64,000 nt of DNA from Dipylidium caninum (taxonomy: Eukaryota > Platyhelminthes > Cestoda > Cyclophyllidea > Dipylidiidae): the NCBI GenBank assembly GCA_017562135.1, contig QEYB01001179.1:593001-657000 (forward strand), given 5' to 3'. The notes beneath the pieces were generated by a model. It had not been told where the DNA came from and did no database searches. It saw only the letters and a list, made by a program, of their open reading frames with translations. Each line of letters opens with the position of its first letter. Position 1 is the first letter of the stretch. Positions 13,612 to 26,300 of this stretch are shown here, one piece after another. A program made the translations under genes and the position numbers.

Positions 13612-15126
13612 TGATGCTAGGAAGAACAAAAGCGAGGTGACAAACCAAGACCAAAAATACGTCAACTGATGGGAAAAATATGTGCTAAATAATGAGGTTA
13701 GCCTAAACGAAGCCCAAACCCACCACCGCGGCACCCACAATCTAAGGAAGAATGAAACCGAGAGTTGTACTTAGCGGGTCGGAACGCAGTAAATAAAAAT
13801 ATAAAGTCACCAACCAGTAAGTAAAAATAGCGCTAAGCACAAAAATTATTCTCAATTTTAAATTTTTTTAAAAGCCGAAAACTGACGTGTTGGGTATGCA
13901 CTGTTTGGGGGCAAAAATAATTGCGGGGCAGAATAGTTAAAACAGCAAGTGGTAACATTTAAATTTGAGTAGTGCTCCCTGATAATGTCCATCACATCAC
14001 TAATTTTAGCAAGTCATTTTTTGCTTGATAAGCCTACTAGGAACACATGTAATTAAACCGATAACAAAATGAATCAACATATTGTTTGCGCAGTTTACAA
14101 CGGCCAGGAAGAAAACATATTAACACCCGCAAAATCCGCATGGCACTAATTTTGTTAACTCAGCGGCTTTGGAAACAGCTCTCTAAGAAGCCTGCTTATT
14201 TTGAAATGTGTAAAAGTAATTTTTTTGTTTTTGACGATAGCAAATAATTCTTCTGGGCGTATTTTCCTCAGACGCTGTAGAAACATCACAATCAGTAAAT
14301 TCCCTAACTGTCGTAGACTAGCGCCAAAACCTTAGTTTCTAGTACAAACTAGTTTGATGCATCTACTCGAAACGTCACGAACAAGTAATTGTATTACAAA
14401 GATTAATGTGAAGTCCTTTGGCGCTCTGCTTTAATTTAACCGAAAAGGTGGTTAGTGCTTGTTGAAGACAGTGGCTTAATCAGACGTCGGATAAAGTTAA
14501 TAATCTATTTTTCGCATTTTGCCTAAAAATTTACAGATCCTTGTCTGCTCCAAAGCAAATTTTCTGATTAGGATAGATTGGTGAAATATATTCTAGCAAA
14601 TTCCACATATCGGCAAGATGTAATCTTTCTAGTGAAATTACCTGGAATCTTAAGGCAGACTAAGTGCCGCTTAACCATATTTCGCATCGCTATTCGTCTA
14701 GCATGTTTCAATATCATGTATTTGGGCGAAAAACTTGTCCAATTTTTTGTTTGTAATTGCATGTATTGCCAATTTTGTTTCATATTTTACTGAAGGTCGG
14801 TGCATAGGGCATCGCCTTGGTTATTATTTTTTCTTTAAATTCACACAATCCTTGCAGTCGTTATCTCAGCAACAGGCGTTGCGCATCTTAGTAATCATTG
14901 GTCAAGACCAAATCGTATCCAATTAGCTCAGCAGCAGAATGGCCCTTAATATCCATTATACCCGCTGGGCGAATTAGTGTATCGATATTTCGCTAAATAA
15001 AGAAATTTTTAATCTGCCGTCGTTTTAGTAATGGGGGTTATATTCTGCCCGCTTATAAATAATGATTTTTGTGGTCGTAAATGATTGGCTGAAGCCTACT
15101 GTTTAGCCGAAACCTCTGTTGGCAGC
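13612..15126. promoter_or_regulatory. Divergent intergenic region between HUWE1 and CCT5
   Basis: About 1.5 kb between two start codons on opposite strands. It must hold both 5' ends, including an untranslated HUWE1 exon ending in an acceptor at 13617-13618. It is AT-rich with no convincing ORF. I cannot assign a TATA box or a start site. Confidence 0.5.
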
Positions 15127-16893
15127 ATGGAGGTATTCAATGTTCCTTCGCAGTTGGCAATTGACGAATTCGGGAGACCCTTTATTATCCTTCGAGATCA
15201 AGAAAAGAAGAAACGACTAACTGGTCTCCAAGCCCACAAGGTACATTGCGCCTCGGTGTAATGTTTGTGTTTAGTCTCATATTTTGGCAGCCAAATCTAT
15301 TGCCAGTACTCTTCGGACTTCGCTTGGTCCTAAAGGTTTAGACAAACTGCTTGTTAGCCCCGATGGGGATTTGACAGTTACCAATGACGGACGAACAATT
15401 CTTGAGAAAATGGATGTCCAACACGAGATCGCAAAATTACTCGTGCAGTTAAGTCAATCACAAGACGATGAAATTGGCGACGGTACTACCGGTGTCGTTG
15501 TTCTTGCTGGAGCTCTTTTGGAGCAGGCTGAGTCTCTTTTGGATCGTGGAATACATCCTATTCGGATATCGGATGGCTTCGAACTTGCGGCTAAGACGTG
15601 TATGAACGTGCTGAATGAAATTAGCGACGACTTCGTATTCTCTCTCGAAAACCGCGAACCTCTCATAAAAACTGCAATGACCGCACTCGGCTCAAAAATG
15701 TAAGCCTTTCGACTCTATTTTGTCTAATTTCCTAGTGTCAGCCGTTGTCAGCGACATTTCGCTGAAATGGCAGTGGATGCTATCCTGTCCGTCGCTGACA
15801 TCAAACGCAAAGACGTTGATTTTGAAATGATCAAAGTGGAAGGCAAAGTCGGTGGTCGACTAGAAGATTCCTTTTTGGTCAAGGGAGTGATAGTTGATAA
15901 AGATTTCTCGCACCCTCAAATGCCGAAAAAAGTGACAGACGCCAAGCTAGCCATTCTGACTTGCCCTTTTGAGCCTCCTAAACCAAAAACAAAGCACAAC
16001 CTTTACATCGAAAGTGTTGAAGACTACCGTAAACTACGTCAATATGAGCAGGACAAGTTCATCGAAATGGTCGACCTGTATGATTTTTCAATCATCATCG
16101 ATATTGTTAATTTTGCTCTTATTTGTTTTTATCTCTTGTTAGAGTCAAAAAAACGGGAGCGAATTTGGTGATCTGTCAATGGGGCTTCGATGACGAAGCG
16201 AATCACTTATTGTTGAGCCGCCAACTCCCGGCTGTTCGGTGGGTGGGCGGAGCCGAAATTGAGCTAATTGCGATTGCCACGGGCGGACGCATCGTTCCTC
16301 GCTTTGAGGAGCTAACTGCGGACAAACTCGGTCGTGCTGGCGCTGTTAGAGAGCTGACGTTTGGTACCACCAAGGATCGCATGCTTGTGATAGAAGATTG
16401 CAAAAACTCGAAAGCTGTTACTTGTTTCATCCGCGGTTCTTCCAAGATGATAGTCGATGAAGCAAAGCGCTCTTTGCATGACGCGCTATGTGTGGTTCGT
16501 AATTTGGTCCGTGATCCGCGCGTCGTGGCAGGCGGCGGAGCATGCGAAATCGCCTGCGCGATTCGCGTCGCAGAGGCGGCGGAGAAAGTTTCCACCATTG
16601 AACAATATGCAATGCGTGCTTTCGCTGACGCCTTGGAATCCATTCCAGTTGCTCTGTCAGAAAATTCCGGCCTTCCATCTATTGAAACGGTGGCGTATGT
16701 GAAAGGCCGTCAAGTCAAGGAGAAAAACCCGTGCCTTGGCATCGATTGCTTCCAGGTAGGCACTTGCGACATGAAGGAACAGAACGTCCTCGAAACTCTC
16801 TCTTCCAAGCGCGCTCAGATCATGCTCGCGGTTCAGTTGTGTAAGATGATCTTGAAGATCGACGATATTCGTACATCTGCTGACGAAATGTGA
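15127..16893 (+). CDS. CCT5: T-complex protein 1 subunit epsilon (CCT5)
   Basis: Epsilon subunit of the cytosolic TRiC/CCT chaperonin, which folds actin, tubulin and other proteins with ATP. Exons 15127-15240, 15275-15699, 15736-16077 and 16143-16893 join in frame to give 543 residues; human CCT5 has 541. Group II chaperonin motifs are intact: TSLGPKG (residues 53-59), VTNDG (73-77), and the ATP-site GDGTTG at 106-111. The epsilon-specific stretches [37 protein letters not shown] and LGIDC decide the subunit. The introns are 34, 36 and 65 nt, all GT-AG. The gene diverges from HUWE1 and converges on the DNLZ-like gene, 275 bp from its stop. No damage is seen; this is a complete housekeeping gene. 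Confidence 0.98.
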
Positions 16894-17168
16894 TCCCCGT
16901 AATTGTTGTCGTTAAAACCTTTCCCCGGGCCATTTGACGCCCCTTTACATTAACATGTTTGCTGGTTATATTAACGAAATGCATTTAAAGGTCCACTTCC
17001 TTTTTTTACTCTTTTTACCACGCTGATGTGTTATTACCCTGCCGTTAGTAGTACCGTTCTAGTCGACTATTTCAGAGGCGTGATACACGTTCTGGTGGCA
17101 AAATAGGCTGAATTGCGCTAAATGACGCGAGATTATATTTACAAAAATTTGCAACTCATCAAATCCGT
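16894..17168. other. 3' intergenic region between convergent CCT5 and DNLZ-like genes
   Basis: 275 bp between two stop codons facing each other. It must contain both 3' ends or overlapping UTRs. I see no clear AATAAA on either strand. Confidence 0.5.
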
Positions 17169-18300
17169 TCACTCTTCCTTTTTCGGTTCCCCTTCATTAA
17201 GCACAGACGCCTCTCTGAGGAGATATTTCTGATCGCCAATGCGCCTAAAGCCGGAAATAACCCTGAAGGAGTGGGTGATGACCGCTATTAAGGGTAGACA
17301 CGGTAAAACACTGTCATACCAGGGCTTTTTGTCCTTAATCCAGCCTAAGTTGTCGGCAATGAGATGCAGCGACTGACATGAAGGACATCGGACGATGACG
17401 ATGCCGTGAGTGTAGGCCACCTTGGAGAAGAACTTTTGCGTGCGCGTTTTGCAAATCTGTAAATGGCAAATTGTGCATTGATTTCGGTCTTGTGGGCCCA
17501 AGTAGCCGTTCATATTACTCAATTTCCGACGGTGCACTAAAACATTCCCAAGTTCGTCGGTAGAAGTAAATATAGGCCACAACCCATGCCATCGTGTGTC
17601 ACAAATAATGGCCGTTCGAGCCATCTCATGTGATTGTGCGAGCAGTTTGAAGGGGCGCGAGAATGTTGAAGCGATGTTCTTTGTGCAGGTATTCATTTAA
17701 TCAACAGGAGGAGAAGAGGAAGTATGTAGATTAACGCCTTGATTACTCCATTTGTTGAAATAAGTGGTATGCGGCAAGTCCGTATTGGCTAAGGCACAGT
17801 TGGCACTGATGCCGCCCTTTTGTGTGGCGTTGTAGTTTCTTTAAACTCCTCCGATCGGTTTTTCTCCGACGAATGAAGTCAAGTCCCCAAAGAGGATTGA
17901 ATGAATATGGGAGATATTTTTGGCGTCTTTAGTCGAGTTGGTTAAAAAGTTGGGGTTGTGGTTCTGCCTACAGCAGTCAGTCGGAGGGAGCTTGGAGAAG
18001 ACCAGTGCCACATCTTATGCATGATCCACAGTGGTAAACCAAAAAGACTACGAGATTAATGATTGACAAACAGTCCATCCGAAAATCGCAACACAACTTT
18101 GCAATCCTAAACGAATAAATCACTCACATTACAAGTGAAGATGACACTCATGTCTTTGTCAGGCTTTGAGGAAGTTGGTGCTTCCTCCTCCTTTTCCACT
18201 TTGGGGGTCTTTTGCTCACGCACGCTCACAGACTGACTGGTAGCCTTCTCCTCCGTCGATTCGGAGGGGAGATCACATCCAGGCGCCGCCTTCAATGTCG
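17169..18300 (-). CDS. DNLZ: DNL-type zinc finger protein (mitochondrial Hsp70 escort, DNLZ/Zim17/Tim15)
   Basis: DNLZ/Zim17 proteins keep mitochondrial Hsp70 soluble in the matrix. Exons: about 18128-18300 (start open) and 17169-17456. Joining the donor at 18127 to the acceptor at 17457 makes [15 protein letters not shown], so the first zinc CxxC is split by the 671-nt intron. The signature follows: [21 protein letters not shown], i.e. second CxxC plus the DNLGW motif that names the family. After GWI a 57-nt stretch (17263-17319) has GT-AG ends and a length divisible by three, so the C-terminus exists with or without it. The segment before the zinc finger is low-complexity and acidic/basic, as expected after a presequence. 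The initiator exon was not found: the frame has a stop upstream and no ATG, so a first exon with the targeting peptide is missing. Confidence 0.85.
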
Positions 18301-18991
18301 GACGAGGAGCATACGAAGAGCAAAGACGGGCGGAGGAGACGAGGTCTCATGGCGATGGGCAGGAGAGGGGCCTTGGTGCCAGCCCCTCTCATTAGCGTAA
18401 AGCAGAGTCGCCGGGCGTTAATCTAATATTACAGAAGAGCCATTATCTCAGACAACAGTGTCGGCATGTAACAGTAAGCGTCACGAATACCATGTTATTG
18501 TCCACGTCACAAATGCGTGACACTGTTTATGGCATTAAATGGCGAGAAAATTTGTCGGGCCAAGCCAATTGTGTGCTTAAGGCAGCAGTGTACAAAGCAG
18601 TGAACTTAATTACATTGGTCGCCTTTAGAATGCACTAAATAACCCTCACCTTGAACTTTGCCGATAAACACTCGACCCATTAAACCACTTGCACAACCAA
18701 TACCTCGCTAACAAATTTCTGAAGAAGACATTAAGGACTGTGTCGGACACCATTTCTAGCATATCGTTCCGGCACAAAAAACAGTGCGAGTCACACCGAA
18801 ATATCTACCGTACACGAAAACAGATTTCCACACACATGCATATAAACACACGCGCAGTGGCAAGCTCAGAGAAGAAGGCTATACATATTATCAGGGCATA
18901 TAATTCACCCTTCAATAACGAAATAGTGGAGGGGGGAGGGGAAAAAGAGCACGTCAAAAATACACATCTGCGCCCCACTTCTGATGATGCT
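18301..18991. other. Interval between DNLZ-like and TRC8-like genes
   Basis: Should hold the first exon and promoter of the DNLZ-like gene and the 3'UTR of the TRC8-like gene, both on the minus strand. I cannot pick the missing start exon with confidence. Confidence 0.4.
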
Positions 18992-21571
18992 CTACGAGGC
19001 AAAGAGGTCGGTATTGCACATTGGACAAATGGGACGTCTTCGAATCCACTGCATGAGACATTTGGTATGAAACATGTGACCACACAGTGTTCGTTTTGCA
19101 TCCCGCGGCGTCATAATTTCGTAGCAAATTGCACACGAGTCTGCGTATGCCTCCAATTCTTGCAACGTCGGTGCCGGAATAGACGCCATTGAACTCTTCA
19201 GGAAAAACTGTGTTCGGAGCCAATAAAAGCCGCGACATGTGGCGGGGTAGAGAACGAAGAAGACGTGAACAATGAGGATGAAAACTCGACACACGCCGAA
19301 GGACTCGTAGAATATGAGCCAGAGAATCACCAGAACTGAGAGTAGAGAAATTAAGTAGTTTACAAAAATGTTGAAAAGTCGGGAAGCAGCGAGGAAGTTA
19401 GGGAACCCCGTCCATAAGGGCCAACGGTGGTGAGCTTGGTGGAGGGCGTATTCGAAGACAGTGCATGAAACGTCTAAAAGGAGCTGACCTCCGCAGAGGT
19501 AGGTACGAAGGCGTTGGGCGTAACTGGTGTATGCAGAGATGGTTCCACCGTCAATGCCGCCAGCTGCATCGGCAAGAGAGGGTTTTCCATTCAGAAGTTG
19601 GTAGCCACGTCCTGTGTAGGGAAGGTAGGAAAGCCAGACCGGAAAATAAATGAAGACACAACCAGAAAGGCCGATCATAAGGGCGCAGAATAGCAGTGGG
19701 ATGATATGATCCATCCATGGAGATTCTGAACCTGGTATACCAAGGCGAAGTAAAATCGCTTTGACAAGGGACTCCACGGGGTAAATAGACGTGAATCCCA
19801 TGACAATGAGAAGGTGGGTGAAACACAAAATACGCTGGTGAGAAGTAAGGTTCGGAAGATCATATTGGATAGCGAGGAAGACAAAGAGGATAACGCAACT
19901 CCAACTGGTGTTTTGCAATAATTCAACAGCGGTCACCTCAATATGCTCGTTATTAGTGAGTTGTTCCTCGATAGGTATCCAAGGATTCGCTGCCACAGGA
20001 GCAATCTCTGCTGTCTGAATGAGTTGGGCCGTGTTTACACCAAGAGGATCAACACAAAAAGCTAAGACGCCTACGATAATCCCTGAAAGGAGTCCTACAC
20101 ACACAGCACCATAAACCGACGTCCAAGTCTCTGCACCGATGGCTAACGAGCCTGTTAAAAAGCGAGATAAGAAGCGATAAGCAAATCCAGTAGAATTCTG
20201 AAAGCTCTGCTCATTTGCGTAAGCGGTAAGAAAGGTGAAATTGAGAGAGTGCTTAATGGGTACACCAGATTCATCTGTGGCACGAGAAAGAAGTTCAATG
20301 ACCTCAGCGTCGATGGGCCAATAAGACGGGCCGAGAAGAACAACGAGAGAAAGTTTGATAAGCCAAAAGCAGAGGAAGACTGACGGCACATTAAGGCGAT
20401 TCCAGTTGTCTGAAATGAATGCAACAGGCTCCATGGAAAGTTGGAGAAGTTGCTCCTCCAATGATGTCGCGAGACTGGAGTAGAGTCCTTCGTAAAAGAG
20501 GGCCAAAGAGATGAGAAGAATAAGAATAACTGCCAGAAACTCGGGGTGCAAAGTCGAGGTGAATTCCCGTAAAAAACTCAGCCGAGTATGAGTGAAAACA
20601 ATCAGGATATCTGTGCAGTATACGACGATTGGTAAGGCCGTTCCGTCCACTGAGAACGTATAAATATTCACACCTTGCGGAGCAAACATTCTTCGAGGAA
20701 GCAAGGTAAGTGGTGTACTTGGAATCGATCTCATTGAGAGAAATTAAGTAATGAAGAACAGGAAGTACCATGATACACAAGATCAATAAAAGGCGAAGTA
20801 GGTATCGCGGGGGACGATAACGATCATTGTGTGGAAGGCGGTGAATGAGAGTAGGAAGTAGACGAAAGCAAACAAAGACAACGAGAACGGTGAGTACAGG
20901 AACGGGAAAAAGTCTAAGTAAGAGAAAGCGCAAGCTCAATGGTTGATAATCAGAAGACAATTCGTTTAAGCGGCGAATAAAAACAAAGGTGGCAACAATC
21001 GCTAAAAGAAAAGGCAGACAGAGGAGACCAAGCGTTCGGATGTGTCTTGGTGGAAGCAAAACCGCCACGAGAAATAGAGTAAAGACTAAAAAAGACAAAT
21101 AAAAAATGTTAACTTAAAGAGTTTTAATCAGAGTAACAAGTTAACAGAGACAGAAATTGGAATAGACGAGCATACAAAAGACGAATAAATAATAACTTTC
21201 AGTACATGGAAAAAACGATGAGATAGAAAAGCGATAGTGGAGAAGTAAAAGAGAAAATCGTAATCCCTGCATCCAACCAATACATTACTAGTTCGAACAT
21301 TCCCACACTCCACAGCTGGCTTAGTATCTTAGTACGAAATGCAAAATAAGGCAATAAAATATTTAATAATAATTAACTTGCCGACAGCGACCGCAAACGT
21401 GGTTAACCCATCAGACGCAAAGTACGTGTGAATGGTGCCTTCGTAAAGCATCCAAGAAACGACGGCATTTTTAAGTTCAAACACCCATCCCATTCTTTTG
21501 GCGAGGACAGAGTCGATGAATAGCACCAAAATGGCTCTGAAGAGGACATCCAGAGCCTGTCGCATCCGCAT
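18992..21571 (-). CDS. TRC8-like multi-pass membrane RING-H2 E3 ubiquitin ligase (RNF139/RNF145 family)
   Basis: Likely ER-membrane ubiquitin ligase. In mammals TRC8 and RNF145 act in ER-associated degradation and sterol control. Start chosen at 21571 (MRMRQALDVLFRA), which aligns with the family N-terminus. Exons: 21378-21571, 20779-21085 and 18992-20729; the last two join in frame across a 49-nt intron. An extra exon is probably needed near 21.2-21.3 kb; a candidate (21206-21319) encodes a membrane helix, but its phase does not match the next exon. The protein has many hydrophobic segments. It ends with a RING: CAIC, then LCGHMFHTKC, then CPMC, a C3H2C3 pattern, 50 residues from the C-terminus. 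The preceding helix and linker resemble TRC8. Assignment to RNF139 rather than RNF145 is not possible by eye. Confidence 0.8.
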
Positions 21572-22678
21572 TCGAATTTGTCCAAAAGAATACAAAGCCA
21601 AATAGTCCGCATTTAAGGTGGGTATATATAAAGGATAAAAATTTATCTTAATATCATTTGTAAAATGTAAACTGAAGGCAAACCATGTTATATAACGACT
21701 AGGCATTTTTCAACCTGTTGTGCCTATATCGCACATATTAAGACTGAGAAATTTTTTACCACGCAAAATCGTTACCACGATTCGATTACATACAGTGAAT
21801 GCCCCACAAAATTTTACAAATCGCCTAGAAATTAAATTTTACTTAATTCGAACCAAATCTCCAGCTCTTGGCGGTTTCCTCAGTTACCAACACCCGATGC
21901 TTCACTAATATTTTCTAAGTTTGAATACAAGCTCTGTCGGGCGTTCGCCAACGTTATGATGTTTGTAACGATACTACCAGATCCGAAGCGCCCCTTCAGC
22001 TTCATACCAGAGATTGTTAAAATTTTCAGTGTGGTAAGCATTTCCAGTCATATGTCAAAGCATTTTATGAAGTCGACTTGTCAATTGCGACCAGTAAAAA
22101 GCAGACGAAACATTCTCTCAAAAATCGACAAAATGCGCGTAGCCGTAAATTGGTAACGTAACCCATGTCGAAGCTAACATCATTTGACTAAGATGGAACC
22201 ACAAATGGTACGTGCGTCGTTAACATACTGTAACATTTCTCGCTAAAATCAGAACATGAGTTTACGCTAATAGATACGTCTTAAATGTGTTAACGAATAG
22301 GTGATATTGGATTGGACTTGTCTTTTGTTGCAAGATGCAACAAAATTAGTTCCGTACATAGTGGAACTCGTTTTGGTTTAAATGAGTGACCAAAAGTACC
22401 AGAAGTAATGCTGAAGTTAGCTCTACTTAACAAATACATTGCCACTTTTTCTGTACCCAATAAAATTTCTCTCCTTATTCTCGGTCAAATGCTACTTCTT
22501 TTCGTATGGCTACACCGGATATCCACTCAAAAAAATTTCAACTTAAACTTTCTTCTCTGCGCTCGCGTTGCATGCTTTGCTCCCAACCCCCGATCGCACA
22601 ATCGCCCGCCAACTTTGTTGCTGCGCACTAGTGCGGTTCGTGCGCGTTTACGATTTGCCGTACTCGCGTTTCCCGACA
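21572..22678. promoter_or_regulatory. Divergent intergenic region between TRC8-like gene and TBCA
   Basis: About 1.1 kb between two opposite start codons, AT-rich with a short GC-rich stretch just before the TBCA start (22560-22678). No other gene seen. Confidence 0.5.
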
Positions 22679-23085
22679 ATGGCAACGGCAGCCCAGGATC
22701 CCCGACTTCGTCAGCTAAAAATTAAGACTAACATCGTAAAAAGGTAACACATAGTCAAGTAGTCACCCACTAGAATATCAAAAGATAAGATTAAATATGA
22801 GGAAGAGCTTACTGATCTCCAGAGGAAGCTTGAAGAAAAAAAGGCGTCCGGTGTAGATGAATACACCATAAAGAAAGCAGTACGTCTTTCCTTCACAATC
22901 AAGCTGTTTACTAGGGTGAACTCATTGACGAGGCAAAAATGATGATCTCGGATTGCTCGAACCGATTAACGAAAGCCGTCGGTGATCTGGAGAGCGCTAT
23001 CGCCGACTGTGAGGATTTGTGCGAACACGAAGAGTACAAATGCGCCAAAAATATCATAACTGAAAGATGTGCAGGGGACAACTAG
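22679..23085 (+). CDS. TBCA: Tubulin-specific chaperone A (tubulin cofactor A)
   Basis: Small helical chaperone that captures beta-tubulin released from CCT and hands it on in tubulin dimer assembly. Exons 22679-22743, 22774-22879 and 22915-23085 give 113 residues; human TBCA has 108. Family features: DPRLRQLKIKTNIVKR at the N-terminus (human DPRVRQIKIKTGVVKR), a charged coiled coil with YEEELTDLQRKLEEKK, then EAKMMISDCSNRL and a third helix ending in EEYKCAKNII. The introns are only 30 and 35 nt. The plus-strand AATAAA at 23182 is its likely poly(A) signal. It converges on RMND1. CCT5, which works one step earlier in tubulin folding, lies 6 kb upstream; I regard this as coincidence. Confidence 0.95.
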
Positions 23086-23181
23086 TCGTTAGCGTTTAAT
23101 CTACTTCATATTCCCGCTTTGAGTACGGTGACTTCCAAACACTTGCATTTGTTTATGTTTGATATACCGAAAGCCCCATTT

Positions 23182-23187
23182 AATAAA
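23182..23187 (+). promoter_or_regulatory. Poly(A) signal AATAAA for TBCA
   Basis: AATAAA 97 nt after the TBCA stop. The same bases read ATTAAA on the minus strand (within ATTTAATAAAT), so they could also serve convergent RMND1, whose stop is at 23318. Confidence 0.55.
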
Positions 23188-23317
23188 TCAGCCAAGACTG
23201 TTCTACATTCATGCTTATCTCGTGTGGATGTGATCTGGATTTACCATTTATACGCCATAAGTGGAAGATAATTTCATCTATAGGAAGAGTTTTAAATGAA
23301 TAAAAGTCTACAAGTAC

Positions 23318-26300
23318 TTAGTCCTTTTTATCCGCCTTCATTGCCTGCATTCGACTATGTTGAATCTCGAAGACCACTTCCACAAGAATGAGAACAATGA
23401 TCATCCATTCAAGTCTTGATGAATGGCGCGCCTCCAGATGATTTGTTAAAATCTCTGTCAACTCGCAACAAGTGTCCAATTTGGAGTTAAGGATCTACGA
23501 ACGTAAGCACGTATGTGTTTAGCACACGTAAACCCAAATAACTAACTCATAGCGATAGCTCACGTTTGTTCGACTCTGCACACTTAGTGCACTTTTCAGG
23601 TTCTGGAAGAGCTTTTCAACTTCAGGTCGGTCCCAGTAGAAATCAGGAGTCTCACTGATTGTTGTACTGATATTCAGCAGATGCCTGTACGGGCCAACAA
23701 ATGAATTAATGATACCGAACCACTTACCGTAGAGTAAAAAGTTCTCCAGTTTTGCGAAAAACAGCAGATAATGGGAAGAAGATTCCCAGACCAGTTTGCA
23801 TTTCCTCAAAGACAAAAAAGTGGACGTGCGAATAAAGATGGCAAAACTGCTGGCAGGTAGAAAACTTACATCAATCCAGGGCTGCATCTGTACTGCCACC
23901 GCATCAAAACTGGTTTCTAGTAGGGAGAGTTTCACTAAACGGTAAATGTTGTGGCATGTCAGTCGGTGCAATTTTATGCGAACCCAGTGCAAGACGCGTA
24001 GCAAAGTAATTTGGGGAGATAAATGGTGAATGGACTATGCCCCTAAGTGAGAGACAAATCCACCATGCCAAAACGACTGATATCAACTTAAAAGAGTCAA
24101 AATTTCGGAAAATGACCGAAAGAATACTGATTTGTTGGAGCATGCTGGAATCGTTTCACTCGGTGCCTGCAACGATGTTGTGTGTAATCACCGCAGAGGA
24201 GGAGTCTTGCACATTTATCGCGGTGGCATCAGCAACAACGCCCCAATAGCTATTTTAAGCATTGAAAAGAAGTTCTACCTTTTTTCACTAAGCCAAAGGA
24301 CTTAGTATTTCATGCTAGAGTGTCACGCCCACCTCATTAGTGGAATTTGTTCGCTCACTTTGTAAATGATGCTTAGAAAAAGAAACCTGTAATTCTATGG
24401 AAGTCACTAGAAGCCTCTGAGTTGTTGGGTTCCTCCTCGTGGTCAGGGCAGTCAATCGGAATTGTGCTCGTTGATGACTTGTTTATTCTGTGCTACGTCG
24501 TGGTAATTCCGCAACGAAAAACGCTGTTACAGTACGAAATGGGTGCCAAAGACACGGCGTCGACACAAGAATGAAAAGCGAGCAAAAGGTAAGTTATTCG
24601 TAATCATATGTACAACTGTTCCGTTCTCGGATGATTTCAAGTTATAAAAAAAGTAGGTCAAAGGTAAAGATGGATGGAAGTCTCACCGGATGAGGCTAAG
24701 GCGTCCGAGAAGGCGATCTTCTCCATAGATAGAGTTTGAAGCGCCTTTTCATAAATCTCTCGCGACTCCGAGGTCTTCAGCTTCGGTGGAACTGTGTGGA
24801 GACGAATATCCTCTACGTCAAGATGCGTCGGTTCACTAGAGGGAAAAAGATCACTTAGCCGCCGTCGGGCGAAGAAATCCTCGTCCATCGTTAATCAGCG
24901 GTTTTTCCGTGTTGGAATACCACCAGACCAACAACCAACGCAACCATCAAGTACCTCTGCTCAAGCGTTCCGATGATGGCCTACGACCGTCCGCACACTT
25001 TGAATGAGTTAATCGTAACAATGAATGGGTTTAATCGCGAGTTGGACCAAATGAGACTGGAGAACCCCCAGACGGAAATTCAAATGCAAGAAAGTGGAGG
25101 AGATGAGGGGACAGAAGAATGTAGACTAGACCGGGCGACGTATTCCGCCAGCGGTACCACCAGAGGCCTCTCTAGTAAGGTCTGGTGGCACCGGTAACGT
25201 CAACGCGTAATTTCAGTCCGTCATCCTCGGCCTTCTCCTCCTCCTCCTCCTCTTTCTTCTCCTAACATCCCAGATGGGGCAGGTAAGTTGAGGTCAAATT
25301 TGCTGCAGCACACAGGTCCTTTCAGAGCGACTCTCGCGTCTCAACAATGAACGACCATTTTCGCGTATTAACAGGGCAAATTGGGAGACTTGCTACGCTG
25401 CGGTGGTCCAGAGGCAAAAAGAGGAGGTGTTTCGTGTTAACAAACCTGGTGAAGGAGTAAACCAATTCCTCGAACTCCACCAACTCCGGGGCGATGGGGC
25501 GAGTGCACTTGCTGCGAATTTGGCCGATCATCTTCTGACACTGTGAAATCCGATCAGCATGTTATTCCACTAGCCTAAACTGGTGATGCAAAGCCTCTCC
25601 TCCGCATACTACTTAAATAGGCGAAACAAGTAATCTCACCTCGGCTTCGGGTACGTTCCAGAAGACAATTACCCCAGTTCTGGAAAGGAGAATTAGACGG
25701 TAAAGGAGGCGATGGAAAATAAGGTAATACAAGTCCAAAAAAACATTTCACACGCATTAAGTAGGAGGTCCACTCCCCTTTTGAACATAGCTAACGCAGT
25801 ACAGAATTTCAGTTTTCTAACCACAGACGACTACGGATGATAAGGAAACAGAAGATAAAAATAAGAGTTTTGAAAGTGAACAGGCAGTTTGAAAAACTCG
25901 TGTAAAGTCGTCTTAGACCATGCAATAATAATAATAAAATAATAAACCGTTCAACGGAGAGAACGAGGCCAATTTGGGAAAATAATAAACTGTTGATGGC
26001 AGAGAAGAGGTCGCTTCGACAAAGGGCATTAATGGTAGCGGAAGAAGGGCGCACTTACTCGTATACCGACAAATTACGTGCCCGAAAAAGTGGAAGAGTG
26101 ACAAAAAGAAGTAATAGAAACAAAGACGTTGGCGGAAACACACTTCTCGAAGATAGTAGAACTGGGAAAACTTGGGGCGAGACGGAAGAGGCCACATGGA
26201 CAAAGGAAATGAGCTTTTCAACCCGATAAATTTACAATTCTTCCTAACAATACCAGAACTGCCAAAAAATGACTATCTCTTGGGGATTGGGAGGCGAGAG

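Noticed and set aside
13612..13740. In-frame extension of HUWE1 upstream of MKIDRKK
   Set aside because: Hydrophobic, not conserved in the family, and a good splice acceptor (TTCCTAG) lies just before the start codon, so this is intron or UTR.
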